This document shows, in pieces, positions 14,845-22,870 of a stretch of DNA of 36,311 bases. The stretch spans positions 1-36,311 of the forward strand of contig JAFAZD010000376.1 of assembly GCA_019239955.1 (NCBI GenBank), in the 5' to 3' direction. This stretch comes from Armatimonadota bacterium. Its GTDB lineage: Bacteria > Armatimonadota > Armatimonadia > Armatimonadales > Capsulimonadaceae. The position numbers were made by a program, and so were the translations under genes. Within the stretch, counting starts at the first letter, position 1; each line of letters begins with the position of its first letter. The notes beneath the pieces are model-generated. The model did not search any database. It saw nothing but the letters and a program-made list of their open reading frames with translations, and had not been told where the DNA came from.

Positions 14845-15897
14845 TTAGGCATACAACCCGACTTGGGCCTTCTGGTAGATCATGTTGAGCAGGTTGACCG
14901 CGTGCCGGGCCTCCTGCGCGGAGACCAGCGGTTGGCGCTTCTCGTGAACGGCGAGCACGAAGTCGCGGACGTTGCCCAGGTGGCCGTCGCCGGAGAGGGC
15001 CGCCGGGTCGCTCGCCTTGGCCGCGCCGGTGTCGCCCGACTCCGCCTCAGACGGCTCCTGCGCCGCCGCGTCCTCCTCGAACGGCTCGCGGGTGTGGAAG
15101 TGGGCCAGATGATCCCCGACCAGCATCGCGCTGCCCGTCGTGCCGGACACGTCAATGCGCTCCGGGAAGCCTTCGTAGGAGAGCGTCGTCATCGTGATCG
15201 TGCCCAGCGCCCCGTTGGCGAACCGGACGGTCGCCACGCCCAGCGTCTCGGCCTCGATGCTGCGCAGGAAGCCGACCTTGAGCGTCGCCGACAGCACCTC
15301 CTCCACCGGGCCGGCCAGCCACTGCACCTTGTCCAGACTGTGGATGCCCTGGTTGGAGAACACCCCGGCGTCCTGCATCCAAGTCCCGCGCCAGTCGCCG
15401 CTGTCGTAGTAGCCCTGGCTGCGGTACCACTTGGTCTCCGCGCAAGCCAGCACGATCTGGCCAAACGCCCCGGCGTCAATGGCCCGCTTGACCTTGCGCG
15501 CGGCGGGCGAGAAGCGCTCCTGGAAGATGCCCCCGTAGGTCACGCCCGCCTCCCGGCAGGCGGCGATGGCGCTGTCCACGTTCTCGATCCACACGTCCAG
15601 CGGCTTCTCCGACAGGACGTGCTTTCCCGCCTGCGCCGCCTGCACGGCCATCTGCCCGTGCAGGCCCGACGGCGTGCAGAGCGTCACGGCGTCCACGTCG
15701 TCGCGCGCCAGCAGCTCCTCCAACGACCCGCAGGCGACGCCGCCCCACTGTCCCACGAACGACTCCGCGCGCCCCTTGTCCACATCCGCCGCCGCGACCA
15801 GCCGCGCCAGCCCTTCCGCCTCCAATTTCCTCAGCGCCTGCCCGTGCGTCCCCGAAATGACGCCGCAGCCGACGATGCCAAAGCGTAATGGTTCCAT
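14845..15897 (-). CDS. Gfo/Idh/MocA-family oxidoreductase
   Basis: This is an NAD(P)-dependent sugar-type dehydrogenase of 350 aa. The Rossmann motif is at the N-terminus (FGIVGCGVIS), VTLCTPSGLHG follows, and the signature EKPLDVW carries the conserved lysine of the EKP motif. The C-terminal alpha/beta domain contains the substrate-side segment DWRGTWMQDAGVFSNQGIHSLDKV, where Asp and His correspond to the usual catalytic pair. A Glu/Ala-rich insert (EEDAAAQEPSEAESG) is unusual. It is the last gene of a minus-strand series with an SGNH esterase and a 72-aa protein, so a carbohydrate substrate is likely. The substrate itself cannot be named. Confidence 0.9.
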   Translation of the reverse strand: MEPLRFGIVGCGVISGTHGQALRKLEAEGLARLVAAADVDKGRAESFVGQWGGVACGSLEELLARDDVDAVTLCTPSGLHGQMAVQAAQAGKHVLSEKPLDVWIENVDSAIAACREAGVTYGGIFQERFSPAARKVKRAIDAGAFGQIVLACAETKWYRSQGYYDSGDWRGTWMQDAGVFSNQGIHSLDKVQWLAGPVEEVLSATLKVGFLRSIEAETLGVATVRFANGALGTITMTTLSYEGFPERIDVSGTTGSAMLVGDHLAHFHTREPFEEDAAAQEPSEAESGDTGAAKASDPAALSGDGHLGNVRDFVLAVHEKRQPLVSAQEARHAVNLLNMIYQKAQVGLYA

Positions 15898-15909
15898 CAG
15901 GATTCTCCT

Positions 15910-16128
15910 TTAGTGCGCCGCCAGCGCGCGGGCGATGGCGAGGCGCACCTGTCCCTCATACTCCGCCGGGGGGCGTTCTTCCTCCCAGATGCAGCCGCCG
16001 GTCTGCGGATCACACAGCGCCGTCCCCTCGCCCATCGTCATGCCGTTGTCGCAGATCAGCCAGCGGACCCACCGGCGGGCCTCATTCTCCTGCGGCGGCA
16101 GCACCGTCACGTCTATCTGCTTTTCCAT
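15910..16128 (-). CDS. Small conserved-looking protein
   Basis: This is a 72-aa soluble protein that I do not recognise. It begins MEKQIDVTVLPPQENEARRW and contains CDNGMTMGEG and CDPQTGGCIWEE, so it has three cysteines and acidic patches, and it ends in a short helix (VRLAIARALAAH). ATG 16128 is chosen within the longer ORF because the residues before it are Arg-rich shadow sequence overlapping the SGNH gene. It ends 12 nt before the Gfo gene start and begins 10 nt after the SGNH stop, which supports it as a real operon member. Function unknown. Confidence 0.55.
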   Translation of the reverse strand: MEKQIDVTVLPPQENEARRWVRWLICDNGMTMGEGTALCDPQTGGCIWEEERPPAEYEGQVRLAIARALAAH

Positions 16129-16138
16129 CGGCCTTGCC

Positions 16139-17365
16139 CTACGGCGTGGTTGTCGCGGCGGCAGACCGCAGCTCGAACGTGTGGGGCTTCGGCTGCGCCG
16201 AGTCATGGGCGCGGACGCGCCACGCATCCAGCCACTTGTCCAGCGCGGTCAGCGCGCCGATCTCGTCGCGCGTCGGCTTGTCATCGGCGCGGGCGATGCC
16301 GTTGCCGCCCTTGAAGTACTCGTGCCAACGGTTGATGCGCTCGTTGTTGATCGCCGCCACCGCCTGCGCCTGCTTGTTGAGGGGCAGGTCGGGGTACTGC
16401 GTCAGGTCCACGCCCGCCCCCGGCGCGAGCTGCGCGCCGGTGAACGTCCCGACCACCTGCCCGTCCGCCAGGAGCGCGTAGCGGGCGTCCGGGGGCGTCA
16501 TCGCGGACGACGTGACGGTGACGCGGGCCAGCGGGCCGGGCAGCGGCGAGACGTCCAGGGCCTGATGGGCGTCGCCCGGCACGGGCCAGGGGGCCGGGAG
16601 TGTCAGTGTGGTGGGCTGGCCCGGCGTCAGGACGAGGCCCAGTGCGGGCGGGGCGTCCCAGACTTGCAGGATGGCCGAGGCCATGATGAGATGCCCGACC
16701 GGGCCGGGGTGAACGTTGTCGTTCGCCAGCGTGAACTTGGGGTCGGTCTCCCGCCCCTTCACGGTCGCCGCCACCATCGGCGCGTTCAGGTCCACGACGG
16801 GGATGCCGCGCCGCGCGCCGAGCTGCTTGACGAAATCGCCGTACTTGATCAACGCCTGGTTGTACGGCGCGCTGCCCGCCGGCTGGCCGTCCTTGTTGTC
16901 GAACAGGGAGGGGGTGAACAGGGTCAGCCGGACGTGGGGCAGCGACTTCTGCAATTCATCGACAATGTGCGTCAGCCCCCGGGCGTAGGTCTGGAACGTG
17001 GGCTCATCAAAGGGGTGATACCCGCCGTCGTTCATGCCGAGAAAGATGGTCACGACCGTCGGCTTGTAGGGCAGCACGTCGCGCCGGAGCCGCGTCTCGA
17101 TGGGGCCGCCCCCGCCGCCCGAGACTCGGTCCCCGCCCCAGCCGGAGTTGATGAAGCGGACCCGCATCTTCGGGAAGCGCGTGGTCACGTAGTTCTCGAT
17201 GTCCGCCGCGTACATCTGCTGCTCGGTGATCGAGTCGCCGTAAAAGACGACCGTGTCACCGTCGTGCAGGAAAAAGTTCTTGGCGGCGTCCTGCGCCTGA
17301 ACGGCGCACGCCATTAGCGCCATCGTCACGACGGCCAGTGCTGTCCTCATGCCTCTGTGCATCAT
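16139..17365 (-). CDS. Secreted SGNH/GDSL hydrolase
   Basis: This is a secreted esterase-fold protein of 408 aa. An N-terminal signal peptide (MRTALAVVTMALMACAVQAQ) is followed by the SGNH domain. Block I is FYGDSITE with the catalytic Ser, block II is SGWGGDRV with the oxyanion Gly, block III is LGMNDGGY with Asn, and block V is DNVHPGPVGH with the Asp/His pair. The catalytic set is complete. The C-terminal about 170 residues are beta-rich plus helical and unassigned. Related proteins deacetylate plant or bacterial polysaccharides. ATG 17365 overlaps the upstream stop by 4 nt (ATGA). The neighbouring Gfo dehydrogenase supports a carbohydrate role, which is inference. Confidence 0.88.
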   Translation of the reverse strand: MMHRGMRTALAVVTMALMACAVQAQDAAKNFFLHDGDTVVFYGDSITEQQMYAADIENYVTTRFPKMRVRFINSGWGGDRVSGGGGGPIETRLRRDVLPYKPTVVTIFLGMNDGGYHPFDEPTFQTYARGLTHIVDELQKSLPHVRLTLFTPSLFDNKDGQPAGSAPYNQALIKYGDFVKQLGARRGIPVVDLNAPMVAATVKGRETDPKFTLANDNVHPGPVGHLIMASAILQVWDAPPALGLVLTPGQPTTLTLPAPWPVPGDAHQALDVSPLPGPLARVTVTSSAMTPPDARYALLADGQVVGTFTGAQLAPGAGVDLTQYPDLPLNKQAQAVAAINNERINRWHEYFKGGNGIARADDKPTRDEIGALTALDKWLDAWRVRAHDSAQPKPHTFELRSAAATTTP

Positions 17366-17805
17366 CCTCGCATCTCCTCGAACGTTTGTAAGAACTTGTC
17401 GGCCTCCGGTGCCAGGTACTCGTCGGCGTGCCAGCCCATCTGAATCTTCTGGAAGTGGCTCTCCGCCCCCGGCATCCGCACGTGCAGGTTGCCGTTGTCA
17501 TCGCGCGTGACCTCCACGTCCCGGATGGAACGCGGTGCACTCAGGCTGTTGCCCAGCTGGCCGAAGGTGCGGCCCGCATACCAGCCCAGCGCCAGCGCCA
17601 GCCCGCCGAGCGCCATCAGCCCCAGCCCCAGGCGCGTCCCCCAGGCCTGCGAGCGCTCCAGGGCCTCCTCCTCCAGCCGCGCCATCTCCTCGCGGAACTC
17701 GCGGCTCGGCTCAATCCGAAACGTCCCGTCATCGCTCAGGACCAGCGCGCCATGTTCTTTCGGCCTCTTGATGCTCTTGAACCGGAGCCGCGCGATGTCA
17801 GTCAT
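17362..17805 (-). CDS. Single-pass membrane protein of unknown function
   Basis: This is a protein of 147 aa. The N-terminal half is cytoplasmic by charge (RLRFKSIKRPKEHG, then REEMARLEEEALERS, a short coiled coil). One membrane helix follows near residues 57-75 (LGLGLMALGGLALALGW). The C-terminal half is soluble, containing IRDVEVTRDDNGNLHVRMPG and ending in EADKFLQTFEEMRG. I do not recognise a family. ATG 17805 is taken because the upstream part of the 272-aa ORF is a Pro/Arg/Gly-rich shadow of the amidohydrolase gene. It is 14 nt from the amidohydrolase and overlaps the SGNH gene by 4 nt. Confidence 0.7.
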   Translation of the reverse strand: MTDIARLRFKSIKRPKEHGALVLSDDGTFRIEPSREFREEMARLEEEALERSQAWGTRLGLGLMALGGLALALGWYAGRTFGQLGNSLSAPRSIRDVEVTRDDNGNLHVRMPGAESHFQKIQMGWHADEYLAPEADKFLQTFEEMRG

Positions 17806-17819
17806 GTCTGCTTCCTCTC

Positions 17820-18944
17820 TCACCCTCCATAGAGCGCCGCCGCGTTCTCGCACAGCATCTGCCGGGCGGCCCGCTCCGCCTGGCCCGGCGTCAGCCAGCC
17901 CTCCGCCGTCAGCCGGGTCAGCGCCCGCGCCAGGCCCTCCCGCGCATGGAGCGCGCCCAGGTAGAACAGCTCCGGGATGCTGAAGGCGTCGGTCCCCAGC
18001 AGCACTTTCGACGTGGGCGCCAGTTCCAGGGCGGCGCGGACGGCGGCCTCGCCCCCGTGCGCCGTGAACGGGATGGTCAGGGACAGGTCCAGGAAGACGT
18101 TCCCGTAAATGCTCGCCAGATAGCCAGCCTCGCGCACGAACGGGTAGCAGTGCAGCAGCACGAACGGGACGCCGCGCCACGCGGCCTCCTCCAGCAGCGG
18201 GCGCAGGCGTAGCGGGTTCGCCCGCCGCAGGTCCAGGTCGGCGTCGCCGAGCCCCGTGTGGAACTGCACCGGCAGTTCCTGCACGGCGGCGGCTTCCAAC
18301 CCCACGCGCAGCAGGTATTCCAGCACCGGCCGCGACGTCAGGCGCACCCGCCCGTCCCGCACGGCCCGCTCCCGGAGGGCAGGAAAGGCCGCGGCCGCCT
18401 CGGCCCGCGTCCGGGGCCGCACCGTCAGGCCGCCCCGGTAGGCGATGATGCTCTTGAAGGCCAGGATGCCCCGCGCCCGGACATCCGCCAGCGCCGCCCG
18501 GAAGGCGTCTTCGACCTCGTCAAAGTTCGCGGCCTCGGCAATCAATCGCTCGGCCAGCGTCTCCAGGCGCAGCGCCTCATGGATGGGGCAGGGGAGAAAT
18601 TCTCGCTGCTCCGTCAGGGTGTAGTTCTCCGCGCCCCGAAAGCCCGTGTCCACCAGCAGCGCCACGACGTGGGCCGCGTCCAGCAAGCGCCGGGCATGCG
18701 CCTCCGGCGGCTGGCGGTGGCGTGCCGCCAGGACCGAATCCTCCTCGGGCGCGCAGCCGAGCAGCGCGGCCAGGTCGCGCAGGCTGCGCCCGTAGAAGAG
18801 GCCGGACGATTGATGCGCCGCCATCGCCGGGTCCCGGCTCTCGCCGAAGTGGCGGCGGAACGCCGCCCCGTCCAGCGCCGCCCCCGGACGCCGCAGCGCG
18901 TGGCAGTGGTGATCGTACAGCGGGATTGCCGTCAGGTCCATCAT
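17820..18944 (-). CDS. Amidohydrolase (FluG N-domain-like)
   Basis: This is a metal-dependent amidohydrolase of the PF04909 type, 374 aa. The metal motif HCH is at the N-terminus (YDHHCHAL). Further ligand or catalytic positions are His in QFHTGLGD, His in LLHCYPF and Asp in LGTDAF. A helical insert near residues 30-130 covers the barrel top. The long ORF opens at GTG 18977 inside a hairpin, so ATG 18944 (or 18941) is preferred, giving MMDLTAIPLYDHH. The glutamine-synthetase-like gene lies upstream on the same strand. The same two domains are fused in fungal FluG and in similar bacterial proteins, which suggests that they act on a shared gamma-glutamyl or amide compound. Confidence 0.8.
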   Translation of the reverse strand: MMDLTAIPLYDHHCHALRRPGAALDGAAFRRHFGESRDPAMAAHQSSGLFYGRSLRDLAALLGCAPEEDSVLAARHRQPPEAHARRLLDAAHVVALLVDTGFRGAENYTLTEQREFLPCPIHEALRLETLAERLIAEAANFDEVEDAFRAALADVRARGILAFKSIIAYRGGLTVRPRTRAEAAAAFPALRERAVRDGRVRLTSRPVLEYLLRVGLEAAAVQELPVQFHTGLGDADLDLRRANPLRLRPLLEEAAWRGVPFVLLHCYPFVREAGYLASIYGNVFLDLSLTIPFTAHGGEAAVRAALELAPTSKVLLGTDAFSIPELFYLGALHAREGLARALTRLTAEGWLTPGQAERAARQMLCENAAALYGG

Positions 18945-18976
18945 GCTTGCCGATGCAGGACGAATATCTGTGGACA

Positions 18977-19067
18977 CCTGGGGCTGAAACCCCCAGGCTA
19001 ATCCCGGCTCCGCCGGAGCAACCCCTTCGGGGCTAGGAGAGCCTGTTCTTTAGCCCCGAAGGGGGTT
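18977..19067. repeat. Multi-hairpin intergenic repeat
   Basis: Three inverted repeats are packed together. CCTGGGG/CCCCAGG lies at 18977-18997 with a CTGAAAC loop. GCTCC/GGAGC surrounds GCC near 19007-19019. A 16-nt arm AACCCCTTCGGGGCTA (19020-19035) has its complement at 19051-19067 with one extra G. The composition resembles a dispersed repeat found in several GC-rich phyla. It separates the glutamine-synthetase-like and amidohydrolase genes and could attenuate transcription between them. Confidence 0.7.
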
Positions 19068-19160
19068 CCGTCCGTTTAACCCAGCGGTTCACCGCCGGGG
19101 GACAATTTCGCAAGGGCGGCCACGCGGGGCCGCCCGGCCTGGTGGCGTGGCCGCTCCCCG

Positions 19161-20519
19161 TCAGTACTTGTCAAAATGGCCGGCGATCTCAAAGTCCACG
19201 CCCTGGTCGCGGTAGGCCGCCGCCTCGGAGCGGCGCACGGCCAGATACGACTCGGCCAGCAGCGGGCCAAGTGCATCGGTGAGGAATGGGTTGGATTCCA
19301 GCGCCGCCAGCGCCTCCTCCAACGTGGATGGCAGACGGCGGATGCCGCACTCGCGGCGCTGCTCCTCGGTCAGCGCCGCCGGGTCCTCCTCGACAGGGGC
19401 CGGCGGCTCCAGGCGGCGGTCCAGGCCGTCCAGCCCGGCGGCCAGCAGGCCGCCGAGCGCCAGGTACGGGTTGCAACTGGAGTCGGCCGCCTTGAGCTCC
19501 AGGTTGACCGTGTCCGCCGCGTTGCTCCAGAAGGGGGAGGCGACCCGCAGCGCGGCCTCCCGGTTGTCGTGGCCCCAGACGGCGAAGGCGCTGCTCCAGG
19601 TCTGCGGCTGGAGGCGGCGGTAGGAGTTGACGCTGGGGCAGGTCAGCGCGACCAGCTCCGGCAGGTGGGCCAGCACCCCGGCCAGGAAGTGCCGGCCCCG
19701 CTCCGAGAGGCTGTCCGGGGCCGACGCATCGAAGAAGGCGTTCCCGCCGGCCGCGTCCCACAGGCTGAAGTGGATGTGCGCGCCATTGCCCGCCGCGTCC
19801 GGCCAGGGCTTAGGGGCCAGCGACGCCGCCAAGCCGTGTTCACGGGCGACGCCCCGGATGGTCTCCCGCAGCGTCAGGTGGTTGTCCGCGGCGCGCAGCG
19901 CCTCCGCGTGGCGGACGGAGATCTCGTGCTGGCCATGGGCGAGCTCGGGGTAATACTGCTCCACCGTCAACCCCTGCGCCTCCAGCGCGCCGACCAGCGC
20001 GTCGGCGAAGGCGGCGGCCTGAGTCATGGCGACCGTGGAGAAGCAGAGGGTCCGGTCAAAGGGCCGGTAGCCGCCTTCGGGCGTGGGGAGGGCCAGCGAG
20101 AACTCGGCCTCCAGGGACGCGCGCAGGGTGAGACCCTGGGCGGCGGCGCGCTCGCGCATCCGCTTGAGGAAAGAGCGGGGACAGGCCCCCCAGGGCGCGC
20201 GATCCAGCCTGAGCATGTCGCAGAAGAAGGCGGCGCTGCGGGGGACGTAGGGCAGGACGGCGAACGTGTCCAGGTCCGGCACCAGGCGCACCTCGCCGAC
20301 CGGCCCCATGCCCGCGACCGGCTGGAGCTGGTCCAGGCTGTTCATGGCCATCATGGCGACCGTGAGGCCGATGCCGTCGGCGAGGCGTCCGGCCAGGCCG
20401 CTCATTGCCGTCGCCTTGCCCCGGATGACGCCGCCGTTGTCGCAGTAGAGAAAGCGGGCCAGACGGACGCCGCCATCGTGGCAGGCCCTCAGCACATGCT
20501 CCGCGTCCGTCGCCACCAT
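19161..20519 (-). CDS. Glutamine synthetase family protein (FluG/GlnT-like)
   Basis: This is a type I glutamine-synthetase-fold ligase of 452 aa. The beta-grasp N-domain is followed by the catalytic barrel. It shows the E-x-E pair in SLEAEFSL, ELAHGQHEI with further metal-binding Glu/His, GNGAHIHFSLWD with the conserved His, NSYRRLQPQTW, the Arg-rich WGHDNREAALR, and LELKAADSSCNPYLAL, where canonical GS has R-x-E-x-R. The shift to N-x-E-x-K argues against a housekeeping glutamine synthetase and for a gamma-glutamyl-amine ligase. ATG 20519 shares its A with the der stop codon (TAATG), so the gene is translationally coupled to der. The amidohydrolase gene follows. Confidence 0.85.
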   Translation of the reverse strand: MVATDAEHVLRACHDGGVRLARFLYCDNGGVIRGKATAMSGLAGRLADGIGLTVAMMAMNSLDQLQPVAGMGPVGEVRLVPDLDTFAVLPYVPRSAAFFCDMLRLDRAPWGACPRSFLKRMRERAAAQGLTLRASLEAEFSLALPTPEGGYRPFDRTLCFSTVAMTQAAAFADALVGALEAQGLTVEQYYPELAHGQHEISVRHAEALRAADNHLTLRETIRGVAREHGLAASLAPKPWPDAAGNGAHIHFSLWDAAGGNAFFDASAPDSLSERGRHFLAGVLAHLPELVALTCPSVNSYRRLQPQTWSSAFAVWGHDNREAALRVASPFWSNAADTVNLELKAADSSCNPYLALGGLLAAGLDGLDRRLEPPAPVEEDPAALTEEQRRECGIRRLPSTLEEALAALESNPFLTDALGPLLAESYLAVRRSEAAAYRDQGVDFEIAGHFDKY

Positions 20520-21886
20520 TAGGCCTCCTTCTTGTCCGCCGCCTTGCGCACGTCGATCCGCAGGGGCGTTCCCTCGAACGAGTACGACTCCCGAATCCGG
20601 TTCTCCAAGTAACGCTTGTAGGAGAAGTGCATCAGTTCCGGGTCGTTGACGAACAGCACGATGGTCGGGGGCTTGACGGTGGGCATGGTGGCGTAGTAAA
20701 TCTTGAGCGCACGGCCCTTTTCATTATAGGGATGGGCGTCGGCGGCGTCGCGCAGCAGCCGGTTCAACTCGCCGGTCGGGATGCGCATCGCGTGGTTCTC
20801 GGCGGCGTCCAGGGCGGCGTCCACGGCGGCGGCGACGCCCTTGCCCGTCAGGGCGCTGGTGAAGGCCAGCGGCGCGTAGCTCATGAACGGCATCTGCTCG
20901 CGCAGTCCGTCGCTGAAAATCTTCATCGGGTTCTTGCCGGGCGCCTCCTCCAGAACGTCCTTGCGCCCCGCGTCCCATTTATTGACCACGATGACCGCCG
21001 CCCGGCCCGCCTCGTGGGCGTAGCCGCCGACCCGCTTGTCGCCGTCGGTCAGCCCGTCAATGGCATCAATCACCAGCATCACCACATCGGCCCGCTCGAT
21101 GGCCCGCAGGGCGCGCAGCACGGTGTAGTACTCGACACCGCCCTGAATCTTGCCCGCGCGTCTGATCCCCGCCGTGTCAATCAGGACGAGCTCGCGCCCG
21201 TTGAACTCGAACGAGGTGTCCACCGCGTCGCGCGTCGTCCCGGCGACGGGCGAGACGATGGCGCGCTCCTCGCCCAGAATGGCGTTCAGCAGCGACGACT
21301 TGCCGACGTTGGGCCGCCCGATGATGGCGATCTTGGTGCGCTCGTCCTCGGCCTCCTCTTCGGGCGCGGGCGGCGGCGGCGGCAGATGATCCACGATGGC
21401 GTCCAGCGCGTCGGCGACGCCCCGCCCGCCGAGGGCGGAGACGGGATAGACTTCGGGGAATCCGAGCGCGTAGACTTCGGGGACGTTGCGATACTCCTGG
21501 TCGCCGTTGTCCACCTTGTTGGCGAGCACGACTAGCGGCTTCGGGGAGCGGCGCAGCGCCGTGGCAAGCTCAAAGTCGTCCGCGGTCAGGCCCGCGATGG
21601 TGTCCACCACGAACACGATCACGTCCGCCTCGGCCATGGCGATCTCGGCCTGGGTGCGGACCTGCGCCTTGAGCGGGTCGGGGTCGAACATCTGGATGCC
21701 GCCGGTGTCGATCAGCGTGTACTCGCGCCCGCGCCAGTCCCCGTCGGCGTACAGCCGGTCGCGGGTGATGCCCGGCGTGTCCTCCACGATGGCGATGCGC
21801 CGCCCGGCCAGGCGGTTGAACAGGGTGGACTTGCCGACATTGGGGCGGCCGACGATGGCGACCAGGGGTTTGGGGATCGTGCTCAC
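20519..21886 (-). CDS. der: Ribosome biogenesis GTPase Der (EngA)
   Basis: Der is a tandem-G-domain GTPase needed for maturation of the 50S subunit. The protein is about 455 aa. The first G domain has GRPNVGKST, DTPG and NKVD; the second has GRPNVGKSS, DTAG and NKWD. The C-terminal KH-like domain contains MPTVKPPTIVLFVNDPELMHFSYKRYLENRIRESY. The track starts at ATG 21919, but that codon is part of the -10 box of a good promoter. GTG 21886 has AAAGGA 10 nt upstream and gives MSTIPKPLVAIVGRPN, which fits the family. It heads the minus-strand series and is coupled by TAATG to the glutamine-synthetase-like gene. Confidence 0.93.
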   Translation of the reverse strand: MSTIPKPLVAIVGRPNVGKSTLFNRLAGRRIAIVEDTPGITRDRLYADGDWRGREYTLIDTGGIQMFDPDPLKAQVRTQAEIAMAEADVIVFVVDTIAGLTADDFELATALRRSPKPLVVLANKVDNGDQEYRNVPEVYALGFPEVYPVSALGGRGVADALDAIVDHLPPPPPAPEEEAEDERTKIAIIGRPNVGKSSLLNAILGEERAIVSPVAGTTRDAVDTSFEFNGRELVLIDTAGIRRAGKIQGGVEYYTVLRALRAIERADVVMLVIDAIDGLTDGDKRVGGYAHEAGRAAVIVVNKWDAGRKDVLEEAPGKNPMKIFSDGLREQMPFMSYAPLAFTSALTGKGVAAAVDAALDAAENHAMRIPTGELNRLLRDAADAHPYNEKGRALKIYYATMPTVKPPTIVLFVNDPELMHFSYKRYLENRIRESYSFEGTPLRIDVRKAADKKEA

Positions 21887-21914
21887 GGCTTGGGCGTCCT
21901 TTGCGACACCCGTT

Positions 21915-21944
21915 AGCATAGCACAAACTGGGGAGGGGTGTCAA
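21915..21944 (-). promoter_or_regulatory. Sigma-70 promoter of der
   Basis: On the minus strand TTGACA (21944-21939) and TATGCT (21920-21915) are 18 nt apart. Transcription would start near 21908, about 20 nt before GTG 21886, which rules out the annotated ATG at 21919. Confidence 0.75.
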
Positions 21945-22009
21945 CGAATGGGGGCGCAAAAGCACAGGACCATCCCATCCTCGCTGGCGTGGGCAACCCG
22001 GCGATGGAA

Positions 22010-22125
22010 GTGCCCAGCGAATGAATTCGCGGGCTTGATGACAGCGAAGTCCCTGCGGGACTGAGGACCCGGTCGGCAGGGCCGACTTCGTTGTCATCAA
22101 GCCCGCCACTTCAGTGGCCGGGCAC
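22010..22125. repeat. Cloverleaf-like palindromic element
   Basis: The core arms GCGGGCTTGATGACAGCGAAG... (22029-22051) and its complement (22084-22106) match at 22 of 23 positions. Each arm also carries its own small hairpin: GCGAA-TGAA-TTCGC at 22017-22030 and GCCACT-TC-AGTGGC at 22105-22118. The outermost GTGCCC/GGGCAC also pair. The whole could fold as a cloverleaf. It fills most of the der/zinc-ribbon divergent gap. It shares GCGAATGAA with the element inside the DUF4380 gene. Confidence 0.75.
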
Positions 22126-22251
22126 GAGAACGGAATGACCCTGTGCAAAAGCAGGGAACCGGAGGCTGCGCGGCGTACAGGCAGGTGATGGCTTCAAATG
22201 CCTGAAGGCAGGAGCCTTCGCGTTCGGTCACTCCAGGAGGATCGCGCCACC

Positions 22252-22821
22252 GTGACTTCGATCTGCCCACGTTGCGGGGCAATGCCGGCCATCGGCGAAA
22301 TCCGCTGTCCTCGCTGTGGGCTGCCGCTGGGCGCGTCCATGCCCAGTCCGCGCCCGCTGCGGCTGATTCTCGGCTTGATGCTGCTGCTGGTCCTCGGAGG
22401 CGCCTCGGTATTCCTGGTCTTCGACCTGCGCGGCTGGAGAGGGGGCTTCGACATGGACCGGATGACGACGGGCCGCAACGGATTGCCCCGTCTGTCCGGC
22501 CCCACCAATCCCGGCGGCCCGACCTACGGCGAGAGCGAGCGCGCCGACCTGGAGATCACCGACTTCGGCTGGAACTTCCTCGGGCCCGACAGCAACCCGC
22601 ACCAGCAGACCTGGGCCTACGCCGCCGTCCTCAACAAGAGCGCGCGCCCCTGGCGCGGCGTCGCCGTCCTGCTGCGGTTGGACGACAGGCAGGGGAACAT
22701 GCTGTCCAACACCGCGATTCCAATCGGCACCCTCGCCCCCGGCCAGACCCGCAAGGCCCAAGTCGCCGTGCTCGACCCGCGAGTCTATTACTCCAGCGTC
22801 ACCGGCATCACCGGCCGTTGA
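22252..22821 (+). CDS. Zinc-ribbon membrane protein with FxLYD-like domain
   Basis: This is a protein of 189 aa. Residues 4-23 are a zinc ribbon with two CPRCG knuckles (ICPRCGAM, then RCPRCGLP). One membrane helix follows near residues 38-58 (LILGLMLLLVLGGASVFLVF). The outer part, from about residue 95, resembles an FxLYD domain: LEITDFGWNFL, then AAVLNKSARPWRGVAVLLRL, and GTLAPGQTRKAQVAV. That layout is common in small envelope proteins of unknown role. GTG 22252 is preferred over the track's ATG 22198, since AGGAGG lies at 22235-22240 and translation from VTSICPRCG leaves the ribbon at the N-terminus. It is divergent from der. Confidence 0.7.
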   Translation: MTSICPRCGAMPAIGEIRCPRCGLPLGASMPSPRPLRLILGLMLLLVLGGASVFLVFDLRGWRGGFDMDRMTTGRNGLPRLSGPTNPGGPTYGESERADLEITDFGWNFLGPDSNPHQQTWAYAAVLNKSARPWRGVAVLLRLDDRQGNMLSNTAIPIGTLAPGQTRKAQVAVLDPRVYYSSVTGITGR

Positions 22822-22870
22822 CCGATGCCGCGCGGCAGGGGGCGCTGAACCGCCTGGAAAGGAATTTCTG

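Noticed and set aside
14845-15888. A 363-aa + strand ORF opposite the Gfo dehydrogenase gene.
   Set aside because: It mirrors the minus gene, is Arg/Leu/His-rich without motifs, and the minus frame has clear Rossmann and EKP signatures.
17806-18180. N-terminal extension of the 147-aa membrane protein to 272 aa.
   Set aside because: The extra part is Arg/Gly/Pro-rich and lies within the amidohydrolase gene in another frame; ATG 17805 fits the 14-nt operon spacing.
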